Positions 11,018 to 23,040 of a DNA stretch of 64,000 nucleotides are shown here, piece after piece; within the stretch, counting starts at the first letter, position 1; each line of letters starts with the position of its first letter. The stretch spans positions 32,030 through 96,029 of the forward strand of contig WHSA01000533.1 of the NCBI GenBank assembly GCA_012931725.1, in the 5' to 3' direction. The notes beneath the pieces were generated by a model that saw only the letters and a list, made by a program, of their open reading frames with translations, did no database searches and was not told the origin of the DNA. Made by a program: the position numbers and the translations under genes. This DNA comes from Litsea cubeba. Its lineage: Eukaryota; Streptophyta; Magnoliopsida; Laurales; Lauraceae.

Positions 11018-11460
11018 ACTTTTTATATTTGTATAGCCAGTTTTCCGCATAAGAAGTAAGGATTGGGAAAAATTAAGCTATGTGCTACAGTCAAATTTAT
11101 ATTTAGTGTGGTCGCTTTTTCTTAAAGAAAGTTGTAAAAATTACAGGCACAGCCGAGGCCGAGAAGTAGTTAGCTTGTGTGGTGCGCGCGTCGCATTCTT
11201 GATCTTGCGGTAGGCCAACCGACGGGCCCTACTACTGACAGAAAGAAGGGCTGCATGTTACCTTTCTTACAGTTGCCTCTCCATCTTTATTATCGCATCT
11301 CTCACAATACACATTTTACGGTTCACCACAGGTTTGTTGGAAGCTTAGTCCATTTGGCATCGTACTTGTATTGTTTAAGTTATATATGTGCTCACGTCAG
11401 GCTGTATTGATCAAATGGAGTTGTGCAAAACTTGTTTGATAATATTATATATATTAAAGC

Positions 11461-11640
11461 AAATGGGGAGGTAGGCTGTGAGGGGTGCCACCTCATCCCT
11501 AATAAGTCTCTATTTCAAGATTGGACTCCAGTATTGGATGAAATCCCAATGGCCTTCTCTTAACCCCTTTAGCAAAGGGGGAGGTGGGCTGTGAGGGGTG
11601 TCACCTTATCCCTAAAAAGTCTCTATTTTCAAAGAAATAT
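11461..11640 (+). repeat. About 113-bp direct duplication
   Basis: ggctgtgaggggtg followed by caccTcatccctaa and agtctctattt occurs at about 11473 and again at about 11587. Confidence 0.7.
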
Positions 11641-11890
11641 GCACAAAAAAATCACATTATTTTAAGGTGCCACCTCACTTTGGGCTATTCTTTCTCTCCT
11701 AAAACCTCTCTCATAAGAGATTTTTTATGAACGTTTGAATTTGAATCCTATTTCTTGCCATTATCCAAATTATAAGTAAATCTTTACAGTCGGTTTATTT
11801 TCTTTTCCTTATATCTTCAATCATCAATGGGTCTAATGCTAAATATATTTTGTGGGCCCTACCGATGAATGAAATCCAAGTTGTTGCTCC

Positions 11891-12410
11891 TTTACTTTCC
11901 TTTCAATTTTTCCCCCAAATGGATGGTTCCAGTAGTGGGCACCAGTTCGTATTAAATATATTTCAAGATTGGACTCCCATATTGGATGGAATCTCAATAG
12001 CCTTCTCTTAACATCTTTTTTCTAAGAGTGGGCCACACTGATGGAGGGAGGCAAGCCTGTTGTTTCTTAATGGATGCAAATCAATTAGTGGGCCCCGCAC
12101 ATTTAACTTATTTCTGCATTGGGACCCACTCATGGATTAATATAACTCATTTACTCTCCTTTCAGTTTTTTTCCCCAAATGGATGTTCCAGTAGTGGGCA
12201 CCAGTTTGTATTAAATATATTTTAATATTGAACTCCAGTATTGAATGAAATCCCAATGGCCTTCTCTTAACCCCTTTTTCCAAGAGTGGACCCCACTGAT
12301 GGAGGGAGCCAACGCCCGTTGTCTGGTTTCTTAATGGATTCAAATCAATTAGTGGGCCCCGCTCATTTAATTTATTTCTGCAGTGGGACCCACTCATGGA
12401 TTATGCATAG
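11891..12410 (+). repeat. Two tandem copies of a ~260-bp unit
   Basis: The block tttactttcctttca, then ccaaatggatg, cagtagtgggcaccagtt, attaaatatattt, ccttctcttaac and atcaattagtgggcccc, ending in gggacccactcatggatta, begins near 11891 and again near 12150. A partial third copy lies upstream around 11515-11570. It is non-coding and unrelated to a known gene. Confidence 0.75.
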
Positions 12411-13212
12411 ATATTAGTTTTCTAGGTCAATATATATCCGTAGTGGGCAATCAAACTGGGTTGGTATCATATACAAGCTTAATTTCTTTGATAATTAATG
12501 TTAGGATGTCATTTGTGTGCACATGAGTTAGAACTATTAGAAACATAGTATGATGACTCATATCTATATCCACGTACATTCATCCCATGCAATGTGCATC
12601 TTTTATGTTTTTTTCTTCTCTTACACCCTCTCTTTCAAAAAAGACTATCAATCATCTGTGGGGGCCAATTGTTCCATCACCATAAATCCAGATGTGGTGT
12701 GTGGCCCATTGAGAATGAAATCATTTGATTTCCATTTCCTTTCTTCTTATCGTCCCTTTTTTTTTCTTTGGATGCAGAGCCATCAGTGGGTCCCACACGT
12801 TAAAAATATTTCAAGGGTAGCCCCCACTGATGGATCAAACACATTAACTTTTTTATCGCTTTTTTTTTGTTCTTTTTAGTAGATGTAGATCCATCCGGTT
12901 TGTTTTCTTTTCTTATATTTTCAATCATCAATTGTATAATATACCCGTAAATGAGATGGTCGTAATGGTCAATGCCTTTAAATTCAAGGGGTCATCGTGT
13001 TATGTAAATTTACTTTATTTTATATTTATTTTCATACATAGAAATTTTTTTAATATTCAAAGATAATATAAAACTTATTTTATATTTATTTTATCTTAAC
13101 AATATTTCAAAAGAATTATGGTAATATTAGATTAAACGGGTATATATTTTACTGAACTTGTTTCGGTAATATTATAAAAAAATTATTCTAAAAAATAAAA
13201 AAAAAGAATTAT
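12411..13212. other. Intergenic, nothing recognised
   Basis: AT-rich with poly-T runs. The gggcccac-type motif of the neighbouring repeats recurs loosely near 12785 and 12825. Confidence 0.4.
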
Positions 13213-13223
13213 AAATTACAATG

Positions 13224-13402
13224 TTTTTTTTTTATGATACAGGGTGTCCCAGTCCTTTGGGCCATAATAATACCTATTGGTCGAGGAGAGAAAGCCGGGT
13301 AAAATTTCCCTGTGGCCCAAGTGTGATGGTGCAGTTTCGAACCCACAACTTTCGGATGCAGACCGTGGTTTTAGGCCAACTGAGCTACCACTCGGGGTTA
13401 AA
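13224..13402 (-). mobile_element. tRNA-derived SINE with 11-bp target duplication
   Basis: Read on the minus strand, the head is tRNA-like. The A box tagctcagttgg lies at about 13379-13390 and a B box resembling ggttcgaaact at about 13332-13342, followed by an unrelated body and a terminal A run (T's at 13224-13233). The flanks aaattacaatg at 13213-13223 and 13403-13413 are identical. Internal pol III control boxes plus A tail plus duplication support a SINE strongly. Confidence 0.8.
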
Positions 13403-14130
13403 AAATTACAATGTGGGATCCACCTTTTATTGTTTGTGGGATTCTATTATCGTCATACATGGGACCCACCTTCGAAAATTACCACATGGTAACCACCTTT
13501 ATAAATTAGAGCATTTTGTCTATGTTGATAGGATTTACAATATGGGCCCACCTTTTGCAATTGTGACCATGTGACTCGACTTTACAAATTACAAAGTGGA
13601 GCCACCTTTTTTGTATTTGTGAACGCGGAACTCATCTTTAGAAATCACAACGTGGTACCACCTTTAAAAATTAGAATATAGAGCTCACAATCATACGATT
13701 TACAATGAGGGGCCACCTTTATAGGAATTACAATGTGGTGTCACCTTATTGTGAATACGGGACCCACCTTTAAAAATTACAAGATGGTGCCCACCTTTAG
13801 AAATTAGAATTTGGCGCCCACATTCATAACATTTACAACGTCGGTCCACCTTTAGTGATTGTACGACCATGTAATCCACCTTTAGAAATTACAAAGTGGG
13901 GTCACCTTTTCTATGATTGTGGACACATGAGCCACCTTTACAAATTACAACGTACCGCCCACTTTTAGAGAAATTAGAACATATATGGAGCCCACGTTCA
14001 AAGGATTTACAATGTGGTCCTGCCTTTATAGGACTTATAATGTGGCCCACCTTTTGTGAATATAATCATGTGACCCACCTTTTGTGATTGGGACCATGTG
14101 GCCCGCCTTTAGAATTAGAAAAGTGGGGTC
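13403..14130 (+). repeat. Degenerate array of cacctttagaaattacaa-type units
   Basis: More than a dozen loose copies of a motif near CCACCTTTAnAAATTACAAnGTGG follow one another at irregular 30-60 bp spacing. Spacers contain tgtgattgtggaccatgtg-like segments. The array is too eroded to define one unit length. The SINE at 13,224-13,402 sits at its left edge. Confidence 0.6.
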
Positions 14131-14581
14131 CTCTCTAAATGGGCTTCTTTAAATGGTAAGAGACACTTAGGAAACAACTATGCATTATTTCTTAAAAACA
14201 TAAAGTGTTTTGTTCCAAACTTTCCCGGCAGTGGGTTAAGATTTTGGAATTCCTTCTAGCGAGATCAAAATTAGGAACAATGATTTACACCTACCAAACA
14301 TGTTTTCCGCGATCTAATCTCGTGAGAACATGAGAACATCCAAATAGCATCATGCCAAACACTAAAATGTTTTTGGGCTCAAAGTAAGATTAGTAAATAT
14401 GGATTTTTCCAAAAAAAATTACATAGAACCTCTATTATTGGCATTCAATGACAAAGACTCAACATTTTCCCAAATAATGATAATCAATTCTTAGGTAATG
14501 TTTGACTTCTATCTTTGCCTCCTTTTATAAGAAATTCTAATTCGTTTCTATCTTTGCCTCCTTTTATAAGAAACCTTCAAA
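14131..14581. other. Leader of the gypsy relic; short duplication
   Basis: ttctatctttgcctcctttt is duplicated at about 14507 and 14545, just before the gag start. No LTR could be delimited. Confidence 0.4.
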
Positions 14582-15903
14582 ATGGCATCTGGATTAGGGA
14601 GCGGTGGAAATGATTACCCTAATTATTTCGTGAGAGGGAATGAAGGTGCTACACCTCCTACTCCGATTTCAGATGCTAGAGTTACTGCCATTCTAGAACA
14701 GTTGGTTAGAAGCAATGAGAAGATGGCCAAGAGTCATGAAGTACAGTTAAATATGCAAGCACAAATTGCTTCCATTTTACAAGTGCAGAGTCGGTTACTA
14801 TACAAGCTCAGATGCAAGATCCACTAGTATCACCAGTCCAACAACAACAAAATGTTGAAACTCAAGTATTGGTACAACCTAAGGAGAAAGATCATAACAT
14901 TCTGTTTGAACAGCATAGGAAGAGAGGAGCTACTGAATTCAATGTCACGGAAGATGTGATGCAAGCGAATGAGTGGTTGCTACGATGGTCTGCACTCAGA
15001 AGCAACAAGTAGTGCTTACCTCCACAGTGCTAAGAGGGGTATGGTGGAAGAGTGTCAAAGGTGCATTTAAGGAAATGCCAACAACCAACATCTAGGAAAC
15101 TTTCAAGAAACAATTTGAAAGAAAGTTTGTGCCAGAGCATGTTTAGCAGCGGAAGGAATTAGATTTTTTAAATTTGAAGCAAGGTCAGATGACCGTAGCA
15201 GTATATGTACACACTTTGTTGCGGGTACTGAAAAGGTTCATCAATGCATTGAACCCGGTGTACAAGAATATAGTAGTGGCGTGCTAGAAGCCCACTACTT
15301 TTGATGATGCAGTGGATAAGGGGTATACTGCTGAAGAAGTACATAGAGAAGAGATAGCAGTGAATAGAAAGAGGAGTACTAGTTCTTGGTTTAAGAAAGG
15401 AGGAAAGTTTAATAATAAGAAATGGAAGAATGCTGCACATAGTGATAATAAGCTAGTCTGTGAAACTTGTAGAAAGGCACATATGACTGAAGCATGTTGG
15501 AGAAATACTGAAGCATGCTTGATTTGTGGTTCTATGGAACACATAATGTTTCAGTGTCCAAGAGCCAGGAGAGATAACAAAGCTCCACGGCAGCAGTCTC
15601 CACAAGGACAAGCAGCGTTTCATGCTCCTCCATAACAATTAGCGTTGCCAGCCAGCTCCTCCAATTAGGCAACAACAGCAATAGCAGCAACGTCAGGGTC
15701 AACTATGTCAGTGGCAGCAATCGATTCAGCAGCAACGACAAAATAGGCCACAAATAGCTGGAAAAGCCTATGCTATAAATAGAGAACAAGCAGAAGTTGC
15801 AGCCAATGTTGTTGAAAGTAAAATTCTTGTAGATGATAGACCTGCGATTGCTTTGTTTGATTCGGGGTCTACTCAAGCACCTCCGTTTTCTTATGAAATG
15901 TAA
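14582..15903 (+). pseudogene. Ty3/gypsy gag and protease start, broken and truncated
   Basis: From ATG 14582 (MASGLGSGGN) broken frames encode a gag with a retrotransposon-gag core (FKKQFERKFVPEHV region about 15100-15150). CCHC-type knuckles follow (CETCRKAHMTEAC, then CLICGSMEHIMFQC at 15514-15555), and then a glutamine-rich linker. Around 15770-15900 an aspartic protease begins with LFDSGSTQ. At least five stops or shifts interrupt it. Homology stops at 15903 just after the protease motif and no reverse transcriptase follows. It is a relic of a gypsy element, probably a chromovirus. Confidence 0.8.
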
Positions 15904-17109
15904 AAATAAATGACTTGTAAATTTGTAAATGTGTACATTCATGTATTATGGAATAGTAGTTTTTACTTTTCCATAGTTGATATCATTGTATATGTCTTTC
16001 GCAATATAATATGTTTAACATATGTGTATTGAAATGTCTCACTTTTGTGAAGTATGTATCCCTTGTAGATTTTGTTTTAACTTCAGTTAATTCGGAGTTC
16101 ATGGGAGTACGTGTGGTCGCGACTCGAGATTTACCCAGATGTAATCAAATCTTGGGCTTGGGTCATGACAATAGTCCTATAAACTAATCTAGGTTATATA
16201 TGGGGACACTCATCTCTCATGAAATTCTGCTCTTGATGGGCTAACAGAATATGAAATCTGGTTAAGTTAAAAAGATCGACTCCCCTTTTCTTGTTTTTGT
16301 TGTGTGGGTCTTCGTTGGAAGATAAATTAGATTTGAAGGATGGGTGGTGATGAAAGTACGTCTTGGATTGGTGGATAAAAATAGTTTATTTTTTATTTGA
16401 TGTGAGATGGAGTAGGTTTTTTTAATAAAATCATAATCTTCAAAAGATAAAACATACAACATGTTGTATGTTTTCCTTATTAAAAAAAATCCGTAGACGG
16501 TAGTTTTAGTTTTTTGACAATTTGTTGTCTTGTTTGTTTTAATTTTGTGGTAATTCTCTTACTCAATTGTTTTTATATTCATTTTTTTAAAGGAATATGT
16601 CTTGTCCTATTAAACCTGAATCCTTCTAAATGCATAGAGCCATAATGTATCAAAATGACAACTTTGACTATATTTTGTAGTAAAATGACATCTAGTGAGA
16701 AGAGTCTCACTGAAATGTAGCACTTTTTGATGCAGATATTCACTTGTTACCATGCCAGAGTTAAAGATACTAGCTAAGCATGAAACTCTTACCTATTACA
16801 TTGTGATTGCATTAGTATAGCTTCCATTTCACCATGGACATCACATACTCATATTAACTGTTAGGATAGTGATTTAGGTTTTGATCTTGTATTACTTATC
16901 TTAATTTTTGCATTGACAGATTTCTTATGATGAATCAACTTGTTTTGCTTCAAGTTCACTTTATTATTTAATTTTTTAGGTTAGGAATTTAAGTGCTTCC
17001 ATTTGTGAAATTACACAAAGAAAGAAAAGAAGATTTGCTTCTCGCTATAGTGCAAATTCTTACTTCGGTAGCTTGTCATCAAGTCTGTTTCTCGATTTTA
17101 TTAATGTTT
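15904..17109. other. Intergenic, nothing recognised
   Basis: AT-rich. A short palindrome, aacatacaacatgttgtatgtt, is at about 16450-16471. No coding structure seen. Confidence 0.4.
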
Positions 17110-17870
17110 AGTCAATTGCTCCGCACCATGTTAAAACAAGTTCTTCGGTAGCAGATAACTATTGAGACACAAGACACATGGTTGGTCGAGCTTGTGGGCT
17201 AGAACTTAAGCATGGAAGTTCCAATGCCGGTATCAAAACCACTCCCTTCATCTCCCAATCAATGGGAGGTGGGAGACGTTTGTCTAAACACTATTATATC
17301 TTTCAACAATATACCTTCTGCCTCAAACATTGATTATGATAAGAGGAGCTCGCCAAGATGCTTTTGAAGGAGGTAACTCTTAACACAAATGAGAATGGAG
17401 TGGAGATTCGAGATAAGAAACTTGCTCTCTTGATCTTAAACAACAAGAAAGTAAGGCCAATGGATATTTAACCATGAAACCTCAAGTTGTCATTCAAACA
17501 ACTTGATTTGGAAAGAGATACATGGCTGAATTTATAGACTCCATTTCTACTTCAAAATTAAAAATCATTTAATCCCTTACACTTCCCTAAGCAACAACTT
17601 AATAACTAAGATATATGAATAATCCAAAAGACATATAGAAAACCCAAGGGTTTAATGAGAAACTCAAAAGACACCACGAGAAACAATGCATCCACATAAA
17701 ACAATATACCATGATAAATATTTGCTTGGGTTCATGGAATACTAGAGTTCATAGAATCTAGCTTACTTCATACAGCTTTCCCATAATCACTTCGAGCAAT
17801 CACACCAAAGCTCACTTTTCAATTACTTTCATTGTGTAAGCATGCTCTGCCGAGAAAAAAAAAACCGTCA
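17110..17870 (-). pseudogene. Relic of a receptor-kinase last exon, with a ~414-bp insertion
   Basis: The plus-strand sequence at about 17110-17361 matches 22,270-22,500, the last exon of the LRR receptor kinase, in the same orientation (shared catggttggtcgag, tcaaaaccactyccttcat, tgggaggtggra). The match resumes at about 17776-17870 with cccataatcac, acaccaaagct and attgtgtaagca, covering the exon start and acceptor (tctgcCgagaaaa). An unrelated block of about 414 bp (17362-17775) separates the two parts. Stops and indels show it is dead. It suggests a former tandem duplicate of the receptor gene downstream of the present one. Confidence 0.75.
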
Positions 17871-18522
17871 ACTCATGTATTTGAAAGGACTTAAATGGCC
17901 TGGCACATTATTACATAGAAAATCATCTATAGTTTCCAGTCTCATGCATGGATATGATGGATGTTAAGGTGCTAGTCCGTGGGGTAACACTTTATCATTT
18001 TGACCATTGGATTGTACACTATTGGATCGACCGTGCAACCCATTTTAGACAGTTAAAACTTGTCGGCCATTGATCAAAGGGGTTAGGATGATCATCTGAG
18101 CTTCTTTCACCATTCATAGGTAGGTATGGGGGAGATGCCTCAATTCCAACACAGGAGAGGAGGGCAATAGCGGTATTTAAGAAGGGAACAAAATACCATA
18201 AGTAAACACAATAGTTGCATGTTTGAAACACTATATTGATAGATGCATAGGATTAAAAAGTTAATTTGTTGATTCAATTAAAAGTTACATTTAGTTGCTT
18301 TTTATTTTGGCAGTTATTCAACCACTGTGAATTAAAAAGAAGGATGAAACAATTACTTCTATAATTTTTATTTTTCATAAGTTATTTTTATAATATTTTC
18401 ATGGTTCATGTACGTCGCTTTCAGCTTAGACTTAAATAATCTTCTCATAAGCCAACTTACAACTTGAATTGCCTTGGCTTTAGAATGAAAAAGGAAAATA
18501 AAATTCAATTGCTTGAAGAGAT
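17871..18522. other. Intergenic, nothing recognised
   Basis: AT-rich. No coding or repeat structure found. Confidence 0.4.
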
Positions 18523-18860
18523 TCTGGCATACAAATGGGAGAAGCTAAGGTGTTGTATTAAATAATTCAATACTTGTTATGGCAGTGGAATTATTAATCA
18601 GTAGAGCCAATCTCACAATGATTAAGTGGTAAGGCATCTCTCTTTTTACAAGCACAATCATAAACCGATCTTCGGTTGTTGCCCTTCTGGTTCGGTTGTT
18701 GTCCTTCTGTCATACGGATGGGAGAAGCTAAGGTGTTGTATTCAATTGTTATGGCAATGGAATTATTAATCAGTAGAGCCAATCTTACAATGGATAAATG
18801 GTAAAGCATCTCCCTTTTCACAAGCACGATCGTGAATCGATCCTCGATTGTTGTCCTGTT
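18523..18860 (+). repeat. Two ~185-bp direct copies with a SINE-head-like segment
   Basis: atgggagaagctaaggtgtt and ggaattattaatcagtagag occur in both copies (first near 18534 and 18590, second near 18717 and 18762). Each copy contains an A-box-like tggtaarGcatct and a B-box-like tgaatcgatcc about 30 bp later, which may be remnants of a tRNA-derived SINE. That reading is tentative. Confidence 0.55.
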
Positions 18861-19130
18861 TGTTAGGGATTTGTACAGTGTGCGATATGATTAGGACAGA
18901 GTTTTGGGTATTCTCCACACCCAAGAACCTTACCCACTTTTGCTGTCATATAACTCGAAGTGAATTGGTTGTTTAGGAGACCATGTGAACAGCTAGTAGG
19001 TAGGTGAATTTTTACCATTATCCGATCGGTCATGGGAAAATATCATGTGTCCAAATCATTAGCCCCAAAATGATTGGACGGGGTGAATCTTCATGAGTAT
19101 CCATGTGGTCTCATAGTCCTCCAACTAGAC
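18861..19130. other. Intergenic, nothing recognised
   Basis: No gene or repeat seen up to the TTA duplication of the next element. Confidence 0.35.
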
Positions 19131-19133
19131 TTA

Positions 19134-20253
19134 GGGGGTGTTTGGATAACTATATAATATAATATCAACAAGTTTAAATATTGTAAGATTTCATTATCAT
19201 AGAATAAAATAGTGTCATATTATATATAGTGTCACTTGTGGTGTTTGGCAAGTTTTACAAATTTCAATATACCTTTGAAGTGTTTGGCAATTTATAAAAA
19301 AAACTCACAAGATGATATATACTAAATAAAAAACGGAATGAGAGTAACCAATTGACCCAATGCAGGACCCACTAATAAACGGAATGAGAGTAACCAATTG
19401 ACCCAATGCAGGACCCACTAATTAGTAATCACATGTGTTAATAATCATGGTAGGACCCACGATTGTTAAAAAATCACATAATTAAATGTTAAAGCCTTGA
19501 GATCCAAGCATTACTGTTTGATTAAGGTAGGTCCGCCAAATGTTGATAGCCATAGTGTAATACATCTAATGGTGATTATCACAAATGAGCCTATCTATTT
19601 TTTTTAGTAAAACCTTATCTAATGTCAAGCATCATTGATGAATCTATCTATGAGAAATCATTATGGGACCCATTTGATATTTATACTCATACTAACACAA
19701 GGGGAGCTATCAAATAGTAGGACCAATTTAATGATGACAAACTTCTAACTACAATCACACAATTCAATTTTGGTAATTAATTAGAAACCCAGCTAATTTT
19801 GATAGTATGAGACCCACCTAATGTTGGTAATCATGATGAAGAGTCTCTAGTGTGACATTAATAAGACCCTCATAATATTGATAATTAAAAATGGCCATGT
19901 AATTGTGATATGGTTATAGGACCCCACATTAAATTCGTAAGCATTGTGGGCCAATGTAATATTAGGATTCATAGTTGCAATGAGGATCATTAAATGTTAA
20001 CACTTATAGTGAGCCACTATAATTAATAGTTTCCCATAAGTTCTTTCTAAATAAAAAAGATTTTGTAACAAAAAATTATCTTATACAGCATATCCTTGAA
20101 TAATGTAATATGAGGGTTTTTAGAAGAAAGAGATATATTGTAATATACTTTCTAAGTTATCCAAACACCTCCTTTTTGGGTGCATAGATTATATTTTATA
20201 CTAGCATATAATATGACAAAATCTCTTGAAATATCTTATTTCCAAACACCCCC
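19134..20253. mobile_element. Non-autonomous PIF/Harbinger-type element, 1,120 bp
   Basis: Terminal inverted repeats gggggtgtttgga / tccaaacaccccc are flanked by TTA on both sides (19131-19133 and 20254-20256), the hallmark of PIF/Harbinger and Tourist elements. A second inverted end, ttatccaaacacctcc, at 20157-20172 matches the left end even better, so the right part may be a nested or extended copy. It carries no transposase. A 37-bp block is repeated directly near 19330-19420. Confidence 0.8.
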
Positions 20254-20256
20254 TTA

Positions 20257-21117
20257 GACCGGAATAAACATGAACTAGTAAAAATTAAAATTAGAGTTTT
20301 TCTATATACCCTAGTACGGTTTACTGAATTTATAAGTAGGCCCCTGTGATTTTGGTATTTAGCTATAAATCACTATGTTTTCATTTTAATACCTTCCATG
20401 TCTCCTAAATATGAGAGATTTGAAGGGCATTGGACCGCAAAGAAAGAGCTTTTTTCTTGTATCTGGACTCATTAACTTTAAAATACAAGAGAATAATGTC
20501 GTATCACAAGGAAAACTTTTGCAATGTTAAAATAAAAATGTAAATAAATACTTAAAATGAAAATATGAATAAATACTTAGATATTCAGGTCTTAGACTTA
20601 AGCATATCCAAATAATCTTTCTTTTAAGTATTCGGTGTGATTTACACCTAACCAATTGAAACTATCCATTTGGGATTGAACTAGTGAGCAATGGATTATT
20701 AATGCAGTTTAGGATTTATGGGTCTTATGGATTGAATATGTTAGATGCATGGATTACTGGTTCTTAATCTGATTTTTCTTTTTATCTAAAGCTTGTAACT
20801 TTCATCTCCTATATCATCAACTTAATTATAATTGATTTACTGTTATAATCTATTTTTCTCTACATAATACTAAATAATGGTATAGTTTCTGGTTGGGATA
20901 ACCCTACACAAATCCATTTTTATCAATAATATATGCAGCTCATTCATGAAATCTAAACTGATCATAATGAGCATCAACTTACATAGCCAAACTTTTTTCT
21001 TACCGGCGCCTTTACTGGCATGCATTAGGTATGCCCAAACTATCTCAAAAGGTGTTTGGAATAAGGATTGAGTTTAACATGCCAAAGAGCAGTTATTCCA
21101 ACCCACATTGGCCTATT
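20257..21117. other. Intergenic, nothing recognised
   Basis: AT-rich, no supported feature. Confidence 0.4.
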
Positions 21118-21339
21118 GAAGTTGGTCAGAAGTCATTTATGAGCAATACTTTATTTTGTGTAAGTGATTGCATCTTATGTTCTATTTGTATGATGAATGA
21201 CCATATGATCAAAGAAATTATCCCATGAAGTTGGTCACAAGTCATTTATGAATAGTACTTTATTCTGTGTAAGTAATTGCATCTTATATTCTATTTGTAT
21301 GATGAATGACTAAATGATCAAAGAAATTATCCCATGAAG
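21118..21339 (+). repeat. Tandem duplication of a 110-bp unit
   Basis: gaagttggtc, then aagtcatttatga, tactttatt, ctatttgtatgatgaatgac and gatcaaagaaattatccca occur in two adjacent copies (21118-21227 and 21228-21339), over 90% identical by eye. Confidence 0.85.
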
Positions 21340-22225
21340 CCTTTAGAATCAATATCTCACTTCAAAAAATGTTGTCATTCAAAAGAAAAATGAATACCCA
21401 TCTATGGTTACGATTATGCATCCAGTGCACGAAAAAAAAAAAAGAGAAGAAAACATAACAAAGGAGTGGAATAGCATATTTTAGATGTAATAGATTTGAT
21501 GCAGGTCCTAATTGATTAGAGTAAAAATATTCTTTGGGAGTCAATGAAAGTGGCAATTTTAGTTTCAACAGTTTTGATTTTGAAAATAGGCCTACTATCT
21601 TGACACAGGGCATCCTTACTTTTACCTAGTAAGCAATCTCTTTTAAATTTGGTTGTTCAAACATGTGATTCAGATGTTTTATAGTTCGTAAATGTCGGCC
21701 AACTTTGGTGGAGTAAGCACAAGTCTTAAACATTGGTGTCTTACCATATGAATGACGCTGATCATTTGTGACATGGGACCCACATTTTGTAGAGTTTTCC
21801 ATTTTAAGAATGCAATTGGAGGCGGTTTCGTCATTATCAGGGAAAAAAGATTTAATGGTGTTTATACATTTCGGTCCTGAAGGTCAAAAACTCTAAGTTC
21901 TACTGTGGATTTAAATAATCCCAATTTCTTATTTAGGTTTCATAAACTAATCAAAAAGAAAAAAAATCACCAATTGCAGTGATGAGAATAACCTAGTGTA
22001 AAAGTACATACTTTAGCCATGTAGTCATGTGTATCTATTAATGGATTCCCTTCTTGGTTATATGCAAGAATAAAATATCATCATGTTAAGCATTAAAATC
22101 GAAAAAAAAAATCAAATACCCATTTCTCATGTTGCTCTACTTTCCATGTGGGTAGTATTTTATTGCAAAAGAAACTCACATTCATAATTTATGGCAATAA
22201 CTTACATAGGTTTTCGTCCATCGAA
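21340..22225. other. 3' flank of the receptor-kinase gene
   Basis: Probable 3' UTR and intergenic sequence of the minus-strand gene. No separate gene seen. Confidence 0.35.
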
Positions 22226-22581
22226 TTATATCTCGAGATCCATTAACTGGTAAAAGCTAATTGTGTGACGAGGCTCAGGAAGAAGGTCTCTGGAGGTAGA
22301 TAGCTTTTGGGATACATGATACATGGTTGGTCGAGATTGTGGATCGGAGCATAAGCATGCAAGTGCTATTGCTACCGTCAAAACCACTTCCTTCATTTCC
22401 CGATCAGTGGGAGGTGGAAGGCGTTGGTCTAATACATCCTTCAGCGATATACCTTTTGCCTCTGACGTTGATAAGGATGATAGGAGATCACCAGGATGCT
22501 CTCCCATAATCACCTCCAGTGCCAGCACACCAAAGCTGTATACGTCGCATTTTTCAGTTACTCTCATTGTGTAAGCAAGCT
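22226..22581 (-). CDS. Receptor kinase exon 2: C-terminal kinase lobe
   Basis: It starts after a good acceptor (tttctctgcag, minus strand) at 22582. Codons continue the kinase subdomain VIII APE motif (split over the intron: AP and E) into LAYTMRVTEKCDVYSFGVLALE, subdomain IX with its aspartate, then a conserved C-terminal arginine region (SRPTMYHVSQKL) and the end MDLEI. The frame is intact. The intron position just after AP of APE is typical for this receptor family. The intron spans 22,582-24,718 (2,137 bp). Confidence 0.88.
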
Positions 22582-22616
22582 CTGCAGAGAAAAAAGAGCG
22601 ATTTTAATTTTCATAT

Positions 22617-22780
22617 CATGAACTCAGGTGGGAGTTGGTGGAGTGGCATGAGGCGTGAGTTTGTTCCCACATCTTGTGTTTGAAACTACACCAGATTTTC
22701 CCGATTTATTTTTATGTAGGGTTTAGCGGGCGCCACCCGGGTAATTAGTCATGATGGGTCGAAGTCTCAAAGACCTTAGT

Positions 22781-22811
<31 letters not shown>

Positions 22812-22812
22812 T
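22617..22812 (+). repeat. SINE-like segment ending in a (CA)n(TA)n microsatellite
   Basis: In the receptor intron. An A-box-like tggcatgagg and a B-box-like tgtttgaaact are spaced as in tRNA heads, and the segment ends in cacacaca/tatatata (22779-22812). No target duplication was identified, so this is tentative. Confidence 0.3.
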
Positions 22813-22916
22813 ATGAACTCACTAATTGTTAATAGTTTCAAAGCTAGCCTAGGAATTAAAAAGGAAAAATATTGACATTAAGAAACAAAAAATAACTTCA
22901 TCTTACTCCATTTTCA

Positions 22917-23040
22917 CCTTGCTCTCAAAACATCTACAGTAGGAAGTGAATATATATAGGTACATTGATCCCTGGGTAACAGAGCAACTCCTTGCTCTCG
23001 ATACATCTATAGTAGGAAGTGAATATATGTAGGTACATTG
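22917..23040 (+). repeat. 72-bp tandem duplication in the intron
   Basis: cttgctctc, then catct, agtaggaagtgaatatat and aggtacattg occur twice, about 72 bp apart. Confidence 0.7.
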
